DNA of 64,000 bases from positions 186,001 through 250,000 of the forward strand of contig NZ_JAKGBI010000013.1 of NCBI RefSeq assembly GCF_021530565.1. Direction: 5' to 3'. The position numbers and the translations under genes were made by a program. This document shows positions 1-8,615 of the stretch, piece by piece. This DNA is from Pseudoalteromonas sp. SMS1. GTDB lineage: Bacteria > Pseudomonadota > Gammaproteobacteria > Enterobacterales > Alteromonadaceae. How positions within the stretch are numbered: the stretch's first letter is position 1; every line of letters starts with the position of its first letter. The notes below the pieces were generated by a model that saw nothing but the letters and a program-made list of their open reading frames with translations, was not told where the DNA came from and did not search any database.

Positions 1-682
1 TGTCGTTGACAATTAAGGCATGAGACATATCAACAGGGAGTGTTTCTCCGTTGTTATCGAGCAGTAAAGGTGCCAACTGGTTAGATGAGATAAACCGATA
101 TTGAATCAGTTTATGCTGCCTTAATTCACTTGGTGAGGTGGGTTGCCCATATTTATCAATGTAGCCTTTTGAGGCAAAAAGGGCTTCGCTCATTGGCAGA
201 GTTAATCGCTTTGCAACCATACCTTCTTGAACGCGTTCACCGAACCTGATCCCCAAGTCAAAACCTTCTTTTAATATGTCGACAGTGGCATCTGAAATCG
301 AAATTTCTAGTTCTATGTTCGGATAGCGCTTACAAAATTCGGCATAAATTGGCCTCAGAAGGCTTTGGTATACAAATCTTGGCGTAGTTAACCGTACCTT
401 TCCAGAAGGATCTTTACCTAACTCGCTGATACCTTCTACCGCTCCTTTAAGTTGATCAACGGTGTCATGAGTGCGATCAAACAGGAGTTTTCCGGCTTCA
501 GTTAGTTCAATTCGCCTTGTGGTACGTGTAAACAGGGGAAGGCCTAGTTCAGCCTCTAACGTTTTTAACGCATTACTTACAGAAGGAGGGGCAATTTCAA
601 GCTTTCGGGCTGCTTTGGCAATACTGCCCTCTCTTGCAATGGTATGAAACATAATTAGTTGGTTGAATGTTGAACCGTTCAT
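1..682 (-). CDS. LysR-family transcriptional regulator (3' part cut by window edge)
   Basis: The reverse strand is open from an ATG at 682 to the window edge, giving about 227 residues without a stop. The N-terminus reads MNGSTFNQLIMFHTIAREGS and continues with the LysR winged-helix pattern (SIAKAARKLEIAPPSVSNAL, then LEAELGLPLFTRTTR). The following part fits the LysR effector-binding domain (LRPIYAEFCKRYPNIELEI). About 70 C-terminal residues are missing. The gene diverges from the flavoprotein gene at 803 across about 120 bp containing a palindrome, the usual layout for a LysR regulator controlling its neighbour. The inducer is unknown; that it controls the 803 gene is inference. Confidence 0.9.
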   Translation of the reverse strand, partial: MNGSTFNQLIMFHTIAREGSIAKAARKLEIAPPSVSNALKTLEAELGLPLFTRTTRRIELTEAGKLLFDRTHDTVDQLKGAVEGISELGKDPSGKVRLTTPRFVYQSLLRPIYAEFCKRYPNIELEISISDATVDILKEGFDLGIRFGERVQEGMVAKRLTLPMSEALFASKGYIDKYGQPTSPSELRQHKLIQYRFISSNQLAPLLLDNNGETLPVDMSHALIVND

Positions 683-722
683 CTTAGCAGTAAGTCCATT
701 ATTAGTTATTAACTATTAATCT

Positions 723-761
723 ATTACATTTTTACCCTCTAATCATTATTAATAATGTAAT
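723..761. promoter_or_regulatory. Inverted repeats in the LysR/flavoprotein intergenic region
   Basis: ATTATTAATAAT at 745-756 is a perfect 12-bp palindrome. ATTACATT (723-730) and AATGTAAT (754-761) form a wider inverted repeat around it. The site lies between divergent genes, where a LysR regulator normally binds, so it is a reasonable operator candidate. AT-rich palindromes also occur by chance. Confidence 0.45.
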
Positions 762-802
762 TTAGACTGAAATTGTTTTTTAACTGTTCAAATGAGGCAA
801 TT

Positions 803-1762
803 ATGAGTCAAGTTGTGGTGATTTCTGGGCACCCCAATTCACAGGGGTCTAATGCAAACCAAGTCATTCTCAATGCGTTAAATCAAGCCATTTCAAATCT
901 AGATATTCGATATCTGGATAAACTATACGCCGATTATCAGATTGACATCAAAAGTGAGCAAGATGCACTCATTGATGCGGACATTATTGTTCTTCAATTT
1001 CCTTTTTACTGGTATTCCGTCCCTGCGTTGCTCAAAAAATGGGTTGACGAAGTTTTTGCGTATGACTTCGCGTTTGGTGCAAATGGAGACAAACTGAAAG
1101 GAAAGGATTTGATATTGTCCTTTACTGTTGGTGGCCCAGAGGAGTCGTACGACCCGCTAGGCTACAACCACTTTTCTATAGAGCAACTCATTTACCCATT
1201 AAAGCAAACAGCTTACTTGACAGGGCTCAACTTTAACAGACCCATTTATACCCATAGAATGGTGTACATAGAGGGGGTTTATAATAAGCTGGAAGATGTA
1301 AAAAATCGCGCTGCGTCTCACGCACAAAGACTTATTGAGCTCATTGATGAGCTCAAGAATACCCCTGAGGCAACAATCAAAAAGTTTGTAAAACACTGGT
1401 TTGAGAACTTTGATCTATTGCCAAGTGACTCAGCATTTTTTACAAAGTATCTGTCAGGCGATGTTACTTTGTCGATGCCTGAAGGGGTGTTTACAGGGCA
1501 CAGTGGTTTTAGAGATTGGTACAAAGGGGCCAGAGAAACTTTTAAACCAAACTGTGAACATGTGGTCGAGCAGGTCACCGTCAATAAAAATGGGGAGGAC
1601 TCTTACCTTGTGGAGTTACGTGTAAGGCTGATAGCAGACACATTTGCAGATTCTAAACTAAAAGGCGAGAAAATAAATCTACTGGTTAATGAGCTATGGC
1701 AGCTTAAAGTGAGAGAAAATAAAGAAGTTGAAATATCTCAATATAGTGTAGAGGTTTTGTAG
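803..1762 (+). CDS. NAD(P)H:quinone oxidoreductase-like flavoprotein fused to a C-terminal NTF2/SnoaL-like domain
   Basis: Residues 1-190 resemble the flavodoxin-fold NAD(P)H dehydrogenase (quinone) family (MdaB/KefF type): an N-terminal VVVISGHPNSQGS phosphate-binding loop, then FPFYWYSVPALLKKWVDEVF and a GGPEESY segment. These enzymes reduce quinones or other electrophiles with FMN. Residues about 205-319 (FVKHWFENFDLLPSDSAFF, LSMPEGVFTGHSGFRDWYKG) look like a SnoaL/NTF2-type alpha+beta domain, which family members of the first domain normally lack. I chose the ATG at 803 because GAGG lies 7 nt upstream; an in-frame ATG at 773 would add ten poorly fitting residues and has no ribosome-binding site. 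The gene diverges from a LysR regulator that probably controls it. Confidence 0.85.
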   Translation: MSQVVVISGHPNSQGSNANQVILNALNQAISNLDIRYLDKLYADYQIDIKSEQDALIDADIIVLQFPFYWYSVPALLKKWVDEVFAYDFAFGANGDKLKGKDLILSFTVGGPEESYDPLGYNHFSIEQLIYPLKQTAYLTGLNFNRPIYTHRMVYIEGVYNKLEDVKNRAASHAQRLIELIDELKNTPEATIKKFVKHWFENFDLLPSDSAFFTKYLSGDVTLSMPEGVFTGHSGFRDWYKGARETFKPNCEHVVEQVTVNKNGEDSYLVELRVRLIADTFADSKLKGEKINLLVNELWQLKVRENKEVEISQYSVEVL

Positions 1763-1932
1763 CAAAATCTGGATAAGCATCCAAAGCTGGATTGATGTTT
1801 GTGGATCAGATGCGCACTTTCAACTGATTGTGTGTGATTTTTATCTTAAGGTAAATTCAAGTTAAATGAAACGGTGATAAAAGGAAATATTAGAAGCAGG
1901 TATGAGAGCGCATCATCAATATGGTAAAAAGC

Positions 1933-2029
1933 CATATAATAAGTTACTAAAAGGGCGTAAAATGCCATGCTTGTGCTTCTTCGCGGTCATTAAACCAAGT
2001 ATTTTACACCCAGTAGCGAGGCGTTATGT
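1933..2029 (+). repeat. attC-like recombination site A (degenerate)
   Basis: The segment ends in GCGTTATGT, resembling an integron R' core (GTTRRRY, one mismatch). It contains long imperfect arms: GGGCGTAAAATGC at 1953-1965 pairs with GTATTTTACACCC at 1999-2011. The left end CATATAATAAG is a poor R'' core. The start codon of the next small gene lies inside the R' core, as in gene cassettes. No integrase gene lies nearby. Confidence 0.45.
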
Positions 2030-2436
2030 TTCAGAGGGAATGTTTGCGTAAACCAACACTCATATACTCTTTGTCAGCTTTGATGTTTATCATTTCAATT
2101 ATCCTAGATTTTCGTACTGGATTAGAAGATTATAAATTGATCTCGATTACAGTCGGGTTTATTTCTGTGTTTATTTATATAGGGTATAAAGCTGCAAAAG
2201 GCCCTATAAGCAAGGATGTAGATGTTGCAGCCAAAGCAGCTAGATATTCTGTATTGATTTTTATGTTGTTTGGTGCTGGCGCTATATGGTATTTGATTGA
2301 GCCATTGAAAATAGTTAACACTGGTAGGTATAAATATCATTCTTGGACTTTTGGAAGCTTTTTACTCTCAATAAGTTTATTTTGTTTGTATGTGCGTCTT
2401 TTAATGCTTTATAAGCTAAGTAATAAGTCTAATTGA
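2026..2436 (+). CDS. Small multi-pass membrane protein, possible integron cassette gene
   Basis: This encodes 136 residues with four likely membrane segments (about 13-30, 41-57, 77-95 and 108-128) and no recognised family. The ATG falls inside the R' core of attC-like site A, and the stop lies 2 nt before the R'' core of attC-like site B. This tight fit between two attC-like sites is typical of an integron gene cassette. There is no clear Shine-Dalgarno sequence, which is common for cassette genes. Function is unknown. Confidence 0.6.
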   Translation: MFQRECLRKPTLIYSLSALMFIISIILDFRTGLEDYKLISITVGFISVFIYIGYKAAKGPISKDVDVAAKAARYSVLIFMLFGAGAIWYLIEPLKIVNTGRYKYHSWTFGSFLLSISLFCLYVRLLMLYKLSNKSN

Positions 2437-2437
2437 A

Positions 2438-2537
2438 ATTTAACAAGTGGATAAAGTCGGACGTCAGATTACTGGCAGTGTTCACTTTGTTCTCAATGTT
2501 AGTTCGCTAATTTTCTCCGCCCATCGGGGCGTTAGGT
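2438..2537 (+). repeat. attC-like recombination site B
   Basis: The segment begins with ATTTAAC (2438-2444, fits RYYYAAC) and ends with GTTAGGT (2531-2537, fits GTTRRRY), 100 bp in all, a normal attC length. The flanks AACAAGTGGATAAAGTCGG and CATCGGGGCGTTAGG resemble marine integron attC ends. The inner arms pair only weakly, so the site may be decayed or a hybrid of two sites. Confidence 0.5.
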
Positions 2538-2542
2538 TCTTT

Positions 2543-2854
2543 ATGGTGCAACTAATAAAATGGAGTTCAATTCATGCAATATTTACGACTATTAATTTAG
2601 TCGGGTTGATGGTGTTATCACTAGGTTATGGCTTCTCTGAGGATTCACCAGAGTATATGAATGTGTTCGTAACCCTTTGGGCAAGGTTTACGGAGTTGTT
2701 ACTATTTCCGTTAAATGATTTATGGGTAAACCTCCCAAAAGGTAACTTCTGGGGTAGTGGTTTTGGTTCATTGTTAGTTTATATAGTCAACAGTATATTG
2801 TGGGGCGCAGCGATAACACTAAGCTTTAAAGTATATCGAAAAACCAAGTGCTAA
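2543..2854 (+). CDS. Small membrane protein, possible integron cassette gene
   Basis: This encodes 103 residues with hydrophobic segments at about 9-30, 43-60 and 72-95; no family is recognised. The ATG at 2543 lies 5 nt after the R' core of attC-like site B. An in-frame GTG at 2447 would run through the attC site and is unlikely. Downstream GCTAACACGCC resembles the start of another attC, but no matching right end was found. Function is unknown. Confidence 0.5.
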   Translation: MVQLIKWSSIHAIFTTINLVGLMVLSLGYGFSEDSPEYMNVFVTLWARFTELLLFPLNDLWVNLPKGNFWGSGFGSLLVYIVNSILWGAAITLSFKVYRKTKC

Positions 2855-3246
2855 CACGCCAATTACTTGATAGCTGCTAAGCCTTGATTCAGTTTTGTAC
2901 TTGCCGTGGTCGAGTTTTAAAAACATATCATAGGTGGAGATTACTTGTTGCTTTGGGGCACAGTGAACCATGAAAGGTGCATCTAGTTCGTCATAAGCCA
3001 AAAAGTATTCGTGTTTTCTGTAACTACGAAGGGTTGTTGCGCCATTCGTTCGTTACCTCGATTACTCAAACTATTTGGGCCTGCTTTGAACTGAGATTTA
3101 TATTGGCATCTCACGTTTCTTACCAAAAGGTGAGACTCTCCATACAAAAATTAGCTAATTCAAGATAAGCATGGCAGGCTATATGTATTTAAAGCGGAGT
3201 CAGTTCCACTGCTGGGTAACATGCACTGTGAGGAGTGAAAGAATAG
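2855..3246. other. Intergenic region, no gene seen
   Basis: About 390 bp without a convincing gene. It starts with a possible truncated attC left end (GCTAACACGCC) and ends with the ribosome-binding site (GAGGAG) of the AraC-type gene. No terminator or clear promoter was recognised. Confidence 0.5.
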
Positions 3247-3666
3247 ATGGCTATGGGTAGTAAGATAAAAAGGTTAAATGCTGGCTGGGAATTTATTGCA
3301 GAGCACTTTAACACGCCAGTTAGTTTATCTGATGTAGCGAATCATTCCTGTATGTCCTCTTATCACTTTTTGCGCGCTTTCAAGGACACGTATGGAGAAA
3401 CGCCTCACGAGCTTTTGATTCGAATTAGAATCGAAAAAGCGAAGAAAATGCTAATTACAGAAAACTTCAGCGTCTCTGAAATTTGCGAGCGAGTTGGTTA
3501 TATTAGCCTTGGCAGTTTTTCTTCATTGTTTTTAAAGCAGGCAGGTATGGCACCTACTGTATATCGACGTAAGCTTTGGTCGTTGTCTTCTGAAGCATAT
3601 TGTTTTCCTTCACAGGCAATACCAGCATGTTATGCCTATCATTTTTTAGGGAAGTTGGCCAAGTGA
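3247..3666 (+). CDS. AraC-family DNA-binding protein, DNA-binding domain only
   Basis: This encodes 139 residues that are almost entirely an AraC/XylS double helix-turn-helix domain. The first HTH is around residues 25-45 (VSLSDVANHSCMSSYHFLRAF), followed by the connecting segment LLIRIRIEKAKKML and the second HTH with the family signature (SVSEICERVGYISLGSFSSLF). No ligand-binding domain precedes it, so it resembles the short MarA/SoxS class. The start has GAGGAG 11-16 nt upstream. It lies 72 bp before the VOC gene on the same strand and probably regulates it or itself. The last 25 residues are not part of the family domain. Confidence 0.88.
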   Translation: MAMGSKIKRLNAGWEFIAEHFNTPVSLSDVANHSCMSSYHFLRAFKDTYGETPHELLIRIRIEKAKKMLITENFSVSEICERVGYISLGSFSSLFLKQAGMAPTVYRRKLWSLSSEAYCFPSQAIPACYAYHFLGKLAK

Positions 3667-3738
3667 GCAATATTGAAGAAATACCTTGATGATTATTTCT
3701 TTAGAATAAGTGAGGTCTTAACAACAGGAGATTGAAAA

Positions 3739-4152
3739 ATGATCACATCCATAGCACATGCAACAATATACGTTCTCAACCAAGATGAAGCGCTGGATTT
3801 TTATAAAAACAAACTCGGTTTCGAAGTCGGTGATGACATGAAAGTAGAAGGCGGGTTTCGATGGTTAACAGTATATCCGAAATCTAAACCAGAGCTGCAA
3901 TTGGTTTTGGCTGAGCCAAAAGAGGGACCGATGTTCAACAAAGAGGCTGCTCATAAGATAAGAAGTTTAATCGAAGAAGGGGCATTTGGCGCTGGCGTTT
4001 TCGAAACAGCAGATTGCCAAAAAACGTATGAAATGCTTGTGGCAAAAGGGGTTGAATTTATCCAGCCGCCTACTAAGCAGCTTTATGGCATTGAAGCTCT
4101 GGCATTAGACAACTCAGGCAATTGGTTTAGCCTAGTTCAACGCGAAAAATAA
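3739..4152 (+). CDS. VOC superfamily (glyoxalase/bleomycin-resistance-like) protein
   Basis: This encodes 137 residues with two beta-alpha-beta-beta-beta modules typical of the vicinal oxygen chelate fold: IAHATIYVLNQDEALDFYKN then LGFEVGDDM, and later YEMLVAKGVEFIQPPTKQLYG then ALALDNSGNWFSLVQ. This is close to the short glyoxalase-like proteins often placed next to AraC or other regulators. The start has AGGAG 9 nt upstream. It probably forms a unit with the AraC-type regulator and is followed by a strong terminator. The substrate is not predictable. Confidence 0.88.
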   Translation: MITSIAHATIYVLNQDEALDFYKNKLGFEVGDDMKVEGGFRWLTVYPKSKPELQLVLAEPKEGPMFNKEAAHKIRSLIEEGAFGAGVFETADCQKTYEMLVAKGVEFIQPPTKQLYGIEALALDNSGNWFSLVQREK

Positions 4153-4166
4153 GAATATAAAGTGCG

Positions 4167-4193
4167 AAAAGCGTCGCTGTTTTCGACGCTTTT
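4167..4193 (+). terminator. Rho-independent terminator after the VOC gene
   Basis: AAAAGCGTCG and CGACGCTTTT form a perfect 10-bp stem with a 7-nt loop, 14 nt after the VOC stop codon. A second hairpin (GGGGCG/CGCCCC, 4207-4235) with a TTTT tail follows. Confidence 0.85.
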
Positions 4194-5203
4194 AATTTAT
4201 TTGTAGGGGGCGTGAATCGGCATCAAATGCGCCCCTTTTCATGTACTGCGTGGCTCAGGCAAGCATGAAATAGTGAGGATGAGGGGCGCGTTAAATGGTG
4301 CTTGTGTTTATCCTAAAAAACATGATTAGAAGAAAATCACTACCTCAGCGGCAACGTTTTTAAGATAGGTAAACGATGTATTTACATAGATGATTACTTT
4401 ACATATTATCTTGCGAGTACACTTAATGAGCAGGTGGCGGCGAATACCGCATATAAGTAACCAAGAACGAAAATCAATGGGGTCAGAGTGATTGATCTAA
4501 GTGAACAAAACGTCTGTTCATCTAATCTAGTCTTTGAAACTGATAATACGTCTCTTAATTACGTCTGTCATTAGATAGTCTAAGGAGAATCTACATAGAT
4601 TTGGCCGCACGTCCAACATCTCACTTAAGTTTATATTGTTATAAAAAAGTGGTTTTTGCTTGTTTCCCGGTCAAAATTGAATATGCCCACAGTGGTTTAT
4701 TACAAGGTTTAACTTACAAGGTATGTTCCTAATGAGCCTACTCAACTTGTTACGATCTCCAAGCGCATTTATGAGGCCTCAACACCGGTAAAAAGCACGC
4801 GCTATCCATCACTCAGTGATATGAGTAGCAGGTGATTAACTACTAATAACTAAGGCTATGCGCGTTTTTGTAATTGTTAGTTAAGCATTTATGGCGCTTA
4901 GCACTGCATGAGTTCCATGAGAAAAAGTGATAATACGTTCAGAAATAGTAAATGAGCAGCTAATCAACGTGGCTTTGTGGCGTTCCTTTCTTTTGATGTT
5001 AAATAGTGTATGCGACTCTTTTCCATATTAGCGTAGAGTATGCATCTCCCAGCGTAGCAAAATATCTAAATTTGACGCATTAGTGGTTATTTACAAATGC
5101 TTTATCCCATGTGAGTATGAGGGCTTTTTATATCTGTCGTTTTATGTGTCATGTTTTCAGCTGATATCCTGAAGAGTGCAATGATAGGGGAGTAAGAGGT
5201 CAA
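4194..5203. other. About 1 kb without a recognisable gene
   Basis: The stretch holds a second GC hairpin with T tail (4207-4235), a GCGCGTTAAATG motif near 4285 that resembles an isolated attC R' core, one copy of a repeated element (4473-4496), and the ribosome-binding region of the signal peptidase gene. No frame gives a plausible protein. It may be eroded mobile DNA. Confidence 0.6.
4473..4496. repeat. Short dispersed repeat, copy 1
   Basis: ATCAATGGGGTCAGAGTG followed by ATTGAT; the ends ATCAAT/ATTGAT are inverted. A near-identical copy lies at 6157-6178 and a diverged one at 9323-9345. Such GGGGTCAGAGT elements are, from memory, common near RAYT-type transposase genes in marine gammaproteobacteria; a RAYT remnant lies at 35845. 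Confidence 0.6.
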
Positions 5204-6142
5204 TTGGAACATTTATGGAAGCCCAAGGGTTGGGTGAGTATTTTATATGGTTTAGTGTTACAACCATTTGCTTTTTTGTACGTCAATCGAGCCAAGTTGT
5301 TTTGGTTTTATTTAATTGCATTCGTATTGGGTGCCTTAATCGATTCAAAGCTACATGCAATACCAGACAAGGAAGCCTGGTATCAAAACATTAACTTCGT
5401 GTGGTTTATTCTAATAATTTGTCCTGTTCATGCATGTCTAGTATCTAGGAGGTATGACAAAGAGCAAGTCAGGAAATGGTATGCCAGCTGGTGGGCCACT
5501 TTAGTGTGTTTTATTATGTTTGTTGCATGTTTAATTATGGGAAGAGCTTTTCTTTATGAACCATTCTCTATTCCCGGAAAATCAATGAGCCCAACATTCA
5601 ACCCCGGTGACCATGTAATTGTGAGTAAATATGGATATGGGAACTACAGATATTCAGGAATACAAATACACACAGCAGAACCAACAAAAGTGCTTCAACG
5701 AGGAGTGATTGTTGTTTTTCAACACCCTTTGGACCCCAATATTGATTTCGTCAAGAGAGTAATCGGGTTGCCTGGAGATAAAATAATCTACCGTAACAAA
5801 ACTGTTTACATTAAACCTGCATGTATAAATGAGTCGGATGAATGTCCCAACTATAAGAAAGTTGAGAAAGAACATCAGTTTGCTCAAAAAGAAGGTGGTT
5901 CGGAATATGCGTATTACCAAGAGTCTTTAGACCCGGTGACGTACGATATTAAATTGAACAACGATCATAGAGATATGGTTAGCCGTTATTTTAATCAACC
6001 TGGTAGTCGGTCAGATGAATGGATAGTACCTGATAACCATTATTTTGTGTTAGGTGACAATAGAGACAATAGCCTAGACAGCCGTTACTGGGGATTTGTG
6101 CCCGATAGTAATATTATCGGTAAAGTCACTGTGAAGTGGTAA
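5204..6142 (+). CDS. lepB: Signal peptidase I (leader peptidase)
   Basis: Membrane-bound serine protease that removes signal peptides from exported proteins. The 312-residue product has N-terminal hydrophobic segments (about 14-45 and 62-80), another at about 95-113, and then the catalytic region. SIPGKSMSPTFNPGDHVIV carries the nucleophile Ser127, FVKRVIGLPGDKI carries the general base Lys184, and the C-terminal GDNRDNSLDSRYWGFV box is intact. The only in-frame start is TTG at 5204, supported by AGAGGT just upstream; the nearby ATG at 5214 is out of frame. It has an extra N-terminal membrane region compared with E. coli LepB and is not next to lepA or rnc, so it is probably an additional copy. 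It is bracketed by two copies of a short repeat. Confidence 0.92.
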   Translation: MEHLWKPKGWVSILYGLVLQPFAFLYVNRAKLFWFYLIAFVLGALIDSKLHAIPDKEAWYQNINFVWFILIICPVHACLVSRRYDKEQVRKWYASWWATLVCFIMFVACLIMGRAFLYEPFSIPGKSMSPTFNPGDHVIVSKYGYGNYRYSGIQIHTAEPTKVLQRGVIVVFQHPLDPNIDFVKRVIGLPGDKIIYRNKTVYIKPACINESDECPNYKKVEKEHQFAQKEGGSEYAYYQESLDPVTYDIKLNNDHRDMVSRYFNQPGSRSDEWIVPDNHYFVLGDNRDNSLDSRYWGFVPDSNIIGKVTVKW

Positions 6143-6156
6143 TTCGTGACGATGTT

Positions 6157-6178
6157 ATCAATGGGGTCAGAGTCATTG
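6157..6178. repeat. Short dispersed repeat, copy 2
   Basis: ATCAATGGGGTCAGAGT followed by CATTG, matching the copy at 4473 over its first 17 bases and most of the rest. It lies 15 nt after the signal peptidase stop codon. The rest of the interval to 6440 shows no gene. Confidence 0.6.
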
Positions 6179-6440
6179 GTTTCATATACATTGGTTATTT
6201 TGGTTGTTATCAAGTTGCAGGTTAAACGTCTAAGATGGTGTTTGCCTCTGATTGCAAGCCCTATGGACTGAATAACGCCACGTTAAAGCCGTTTTTCAGT
6301 CCACAGGAGCTGATGTTTCTCGACCTTGCCTTGCAAGGTATCGCCTGTTTCATGGCAGCTTCATTTCAAGCTGGCTACGCTATTATGGCAAAGGTCTCGA
6401 TACCTGAGTAAGGATAAAAATGGCGGTTGAGAATGTGTGG

Positions 6441-7328
6441 TCATTCAAATGTACAGTGCACAAAATATTCGCCTTGATACATCTTTTGCTGCAGTTTTCC
6501 CTGTATTTGCTGTGCGACTAATTCCTGTCCACCAGCGATAGAGTGAAGTTGGCATAGGTGTGTTTTTAAATAGCTTTGCATCGTGTGGCTATCGATATCC
6601 CACAATATAGGCTCTCCAAGCTTTTCTAAGTGTCGGTATAGCATTTTGGGCACAGTGTTTCTTGGGCTTTCTTTGGGCTCCAAAGTAGAAAACACAAACT
6701 GCGTTCCCGCACCAGTTAACGCTCGGATAGAATCAAAAATTGCGTTAACGTCTTTTTTGTTTAAATACATTAAAACCCCTTCGCAAATAAACAAGGTCGG
6801 TCGCTTTGGGTCGAACGCTTCGAATTCGGTCAGGGCAGTTTTTAGCTGTTGACGGCCAAAATCTACAGCTAAAAAGTGCATGTTTTGATTCTGATTAGTC
6901 CCTTGCTCCAAGGCTTTTACTTTTTGTTCCTGAGTAGCAGGGTGGTCAATTTCGATAAAATTGGCATTGGGGTAATCATGTTGAAGACGCCAGCACAAAG
7001 AGTCGAAACCTGCACCTAAAACGACAACTTGAGTGATACCGTCTGATAGTGCATCCAGTGTTATATGCTCAATATGTCGTTTACGCAATACATAATGCAG
7101 GGAAATACCTGGCAATAATAACCGTTCTCTCAGTTTTGCGAGTTTGCAAAACCACCAACTGCTGAGCTGTTTTAGTCTATGGCGGCCTTGTTCGCTACCT
7201 TGTAATATTTGTGTTGAGACCGAGATCACGTTGTCAGTTACCAAGGTACCATACTGTGAAGTTTTGGCAGCAAACAACAGTCCCTGAGCCACGGTAAAAG
7301 CAGTAGAACTGGCATTATTATCTTTCAT
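6441..7328 (-). CDS. Leucine-carboxyl-methyltransferase-like SAM-dependent methyltransferase
   Basis: This encodes 295 residues of the LCM/PPM1-type class I methyltransferase family, which methylates carboxyl groups in several branches. The SAM-binding motif is TQVVVLGAGFDSLCWRL (about residues 95-112), followed by the acidic ribose-binding loop FIEIDHPATQ and a second motif RPTLFICEGVLMYLNKKDV typical of this family. The ATG overlaps the stop of the upstream acyltransferase gene by 4 nt, so the two proteins are translationally coupled and likely act on the same substrate. A plausible but unproven idea is methylation of the carboxylate of an N-acyl amino acid made by the partner. Confidence 0.87.
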   Translation of the reverse strand: MKDNNASSTAFTVAQGLLFAAKTSQYGTLVTDNVISVSTQILQGSEQGRHRLKQLSSWWFCKLAKLRERLLLPGISLHYVLRKRHIEHITLDALSDGITQVVVLGAGFDSLCWRLQHDYPNANFIEIDHPATQEQKVKALEQGTNQNQNMHFLAVDFGRQQLKTALTEFEAFDPKRPTLFICEGVLMYLNKKDVNAIFDSIRALTGAGTQFVFSTLEPKESPRNTVPKMLYRHLEKLGEPILWDIDSHTMQSYLKTHLCQLHSIAGGQELVAQQIQGKLQQKMYQGEYFVHCTFE

Positions 7329-8533
7329 GATAGCGCCTCATTGTAAAAAACAATGCTATTTTCAGTTAAGCCAATGCTGCCTGTCTTCGCCTTCTGTTCA
7401 AGAAACGCTTGGCTTTCGTCGCGTTCAACCCCAGATATCACCGAAAACGCATGTCCGCCCATTCTGACAACTCGTTGATGTGGCTTTTTCAGCATGGGTT
7501 GTGCGGTTTTTGCAAGTTGCTCAAGAAAGAACTGTAATCTTTCTTCGCGTGAAGCGTGGGCGTAAATCAATGCTCTTCGACCTACATCTCTAAGCTTCTG
7601 ATCCATTACCTTGAGCACTTCTTTCATGTAGTTCTGATCTTGATTGACTTTGTTCCAGAAATCTATCTTCCTTAGAACGAGTAGATCCGTGTTGACAATG
7701 GCGGTGGCATTGACTTTACGTGCCTGTTCATCGATCAGACATGATTCACCAAACAGTTCTCCGGCTGTTAAAGTTGCCAGGTCAAAATCTTGCTGCTGAT
7801 TGGTGGTGTCCATCGTTATACCTATGGCACCACTGCTTATTAGGTAAGCTTCATCTGGGTTTTCATCTGCGGCGTTAAAAATTGGAGTGCCTGCGCTGAC
7901 TAGCAAGTATTCATAGCACAGTGCAAATAGCTCAGTCAGTTTTGAGTGTTTTCTGGCTCCACCAAACGCCCACTTTGTGATCTGCGCCATACTGCAATGC
8001 ATGGGCACCATAGAGACGGAAATATGTTCATGTTGAATTTGTGCGCCAAGTGCTTTGAGACCCATGCGTTTGTATAGCGCCAGCGTTTCGATGTTCGCCG
8101 TTGTAATAATGTCAGTGACACCTCTGGCTTCGCCAATATCGCAACTCAGTTTAAACAGAGAGCGAAATAAATCACGGCGATTTCGCCATCTGGCATCTAT
8201 CGCAAACATGCCAGAATTCGCCAACAGAGGGGGTGGCAAACCATGTGACTGGGCTTGCTCTATCAACTGAGAACGGTATTGATTAAAGTCGTACATTTGG
8301 TCTGCTGGCAAACGCAGTGCGCCGTCAATGACCACACGTATTGTACCAACTGGTGTGTCACCATCATAAGCAATAATGTTGTAGCTGTCGGGCATGCCGT
8401 CATACATATCCATAATGATACGCTGCGAATTTTTCTGCATATAAGCATATTCTTCAGCATAGACTTGGTACCTTAGCTGGTATACATGATTGAGCTCAAC
8501 CGGGGTCGCGGCGACTTTTACTCTAATTGACAT
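7325..8533 (-). CDS. FeeM/autoinducer-synthase-like GNAT acyltransferase fused to a cyclic-nucleotide-binding domain
   Basis: Residues 1-190 resemble the FeeM-type N-acyl amino acid synthase branch of GNAT enzymes, related in fold to LuxI: VYQLRYQVYAEEYAYM, GTIRVVI, an NSGMFAIDARWRNR strand-turn, and TTANIETLALYKRMGLKALG. Residues about 205-330 match a cNMP-binding (Crp-like) domain: FNAADENPDEAYLISSGAIGI then LTAGELFGESCLIDEQARKVNATAIVNTDLLVL. No DNA-binding domain follows; the last 70 residues are unassigned. Coupling to the methyltransferase gene by a 4-nt overlap suggests one pathway. I infer an acyltransferase gated by a cyclic nucleotide; the acyl donor and acceptor are unknown. Confidence 0.82.
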   Translation of the reverse strand: MSIRVKVAATPVELNHVYQLRYQVYAEEYAYMQKNSQRIIMDMYDGMPDSYNIIAYDGDTPVGTIRVVIDGALRLPADQMYDFNQYRSQLIEQAQSHGLPPPLLANSGMFAIDARWRNRRDLFRSLFKLSCDIGEARGVTDIITTANIETLALYKRMGLKALGAQIQHEHISVSMVPMHCSMAQITKWAFGGARKHSKLTELFALCYEYLLVSAGTPIFNAADENPDEAYLISSGAIGITMDTTNQQQDFDLATLTAGELFGESCLIDEQARKVNATAIVNTDLLVLRKIDFWNKVNQDQNYMKEVLKVMDQKLRDVGRRALIYAHASREERLQFFLEQLAKTAQPMLKKPHQRVVRMGGHAFSVISGVERDESQAFLEQKAKTGSIGLTENSIVFYNEALS

Positions 8534-8615
8534 TGAACGGACTTTATAATTGTTTATTGCAAAACTGGATTGTAACGTTCAGTAAGAGAGTGGTAAACAG
8601 CACGTGCAAAGAAAG

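Noticed and set aside
4278..4300. Isolated GCGCGTTAAATG as a third attC R' core
   Set aside because: No matching R'' core or inverted arms within 150 bp upstream.
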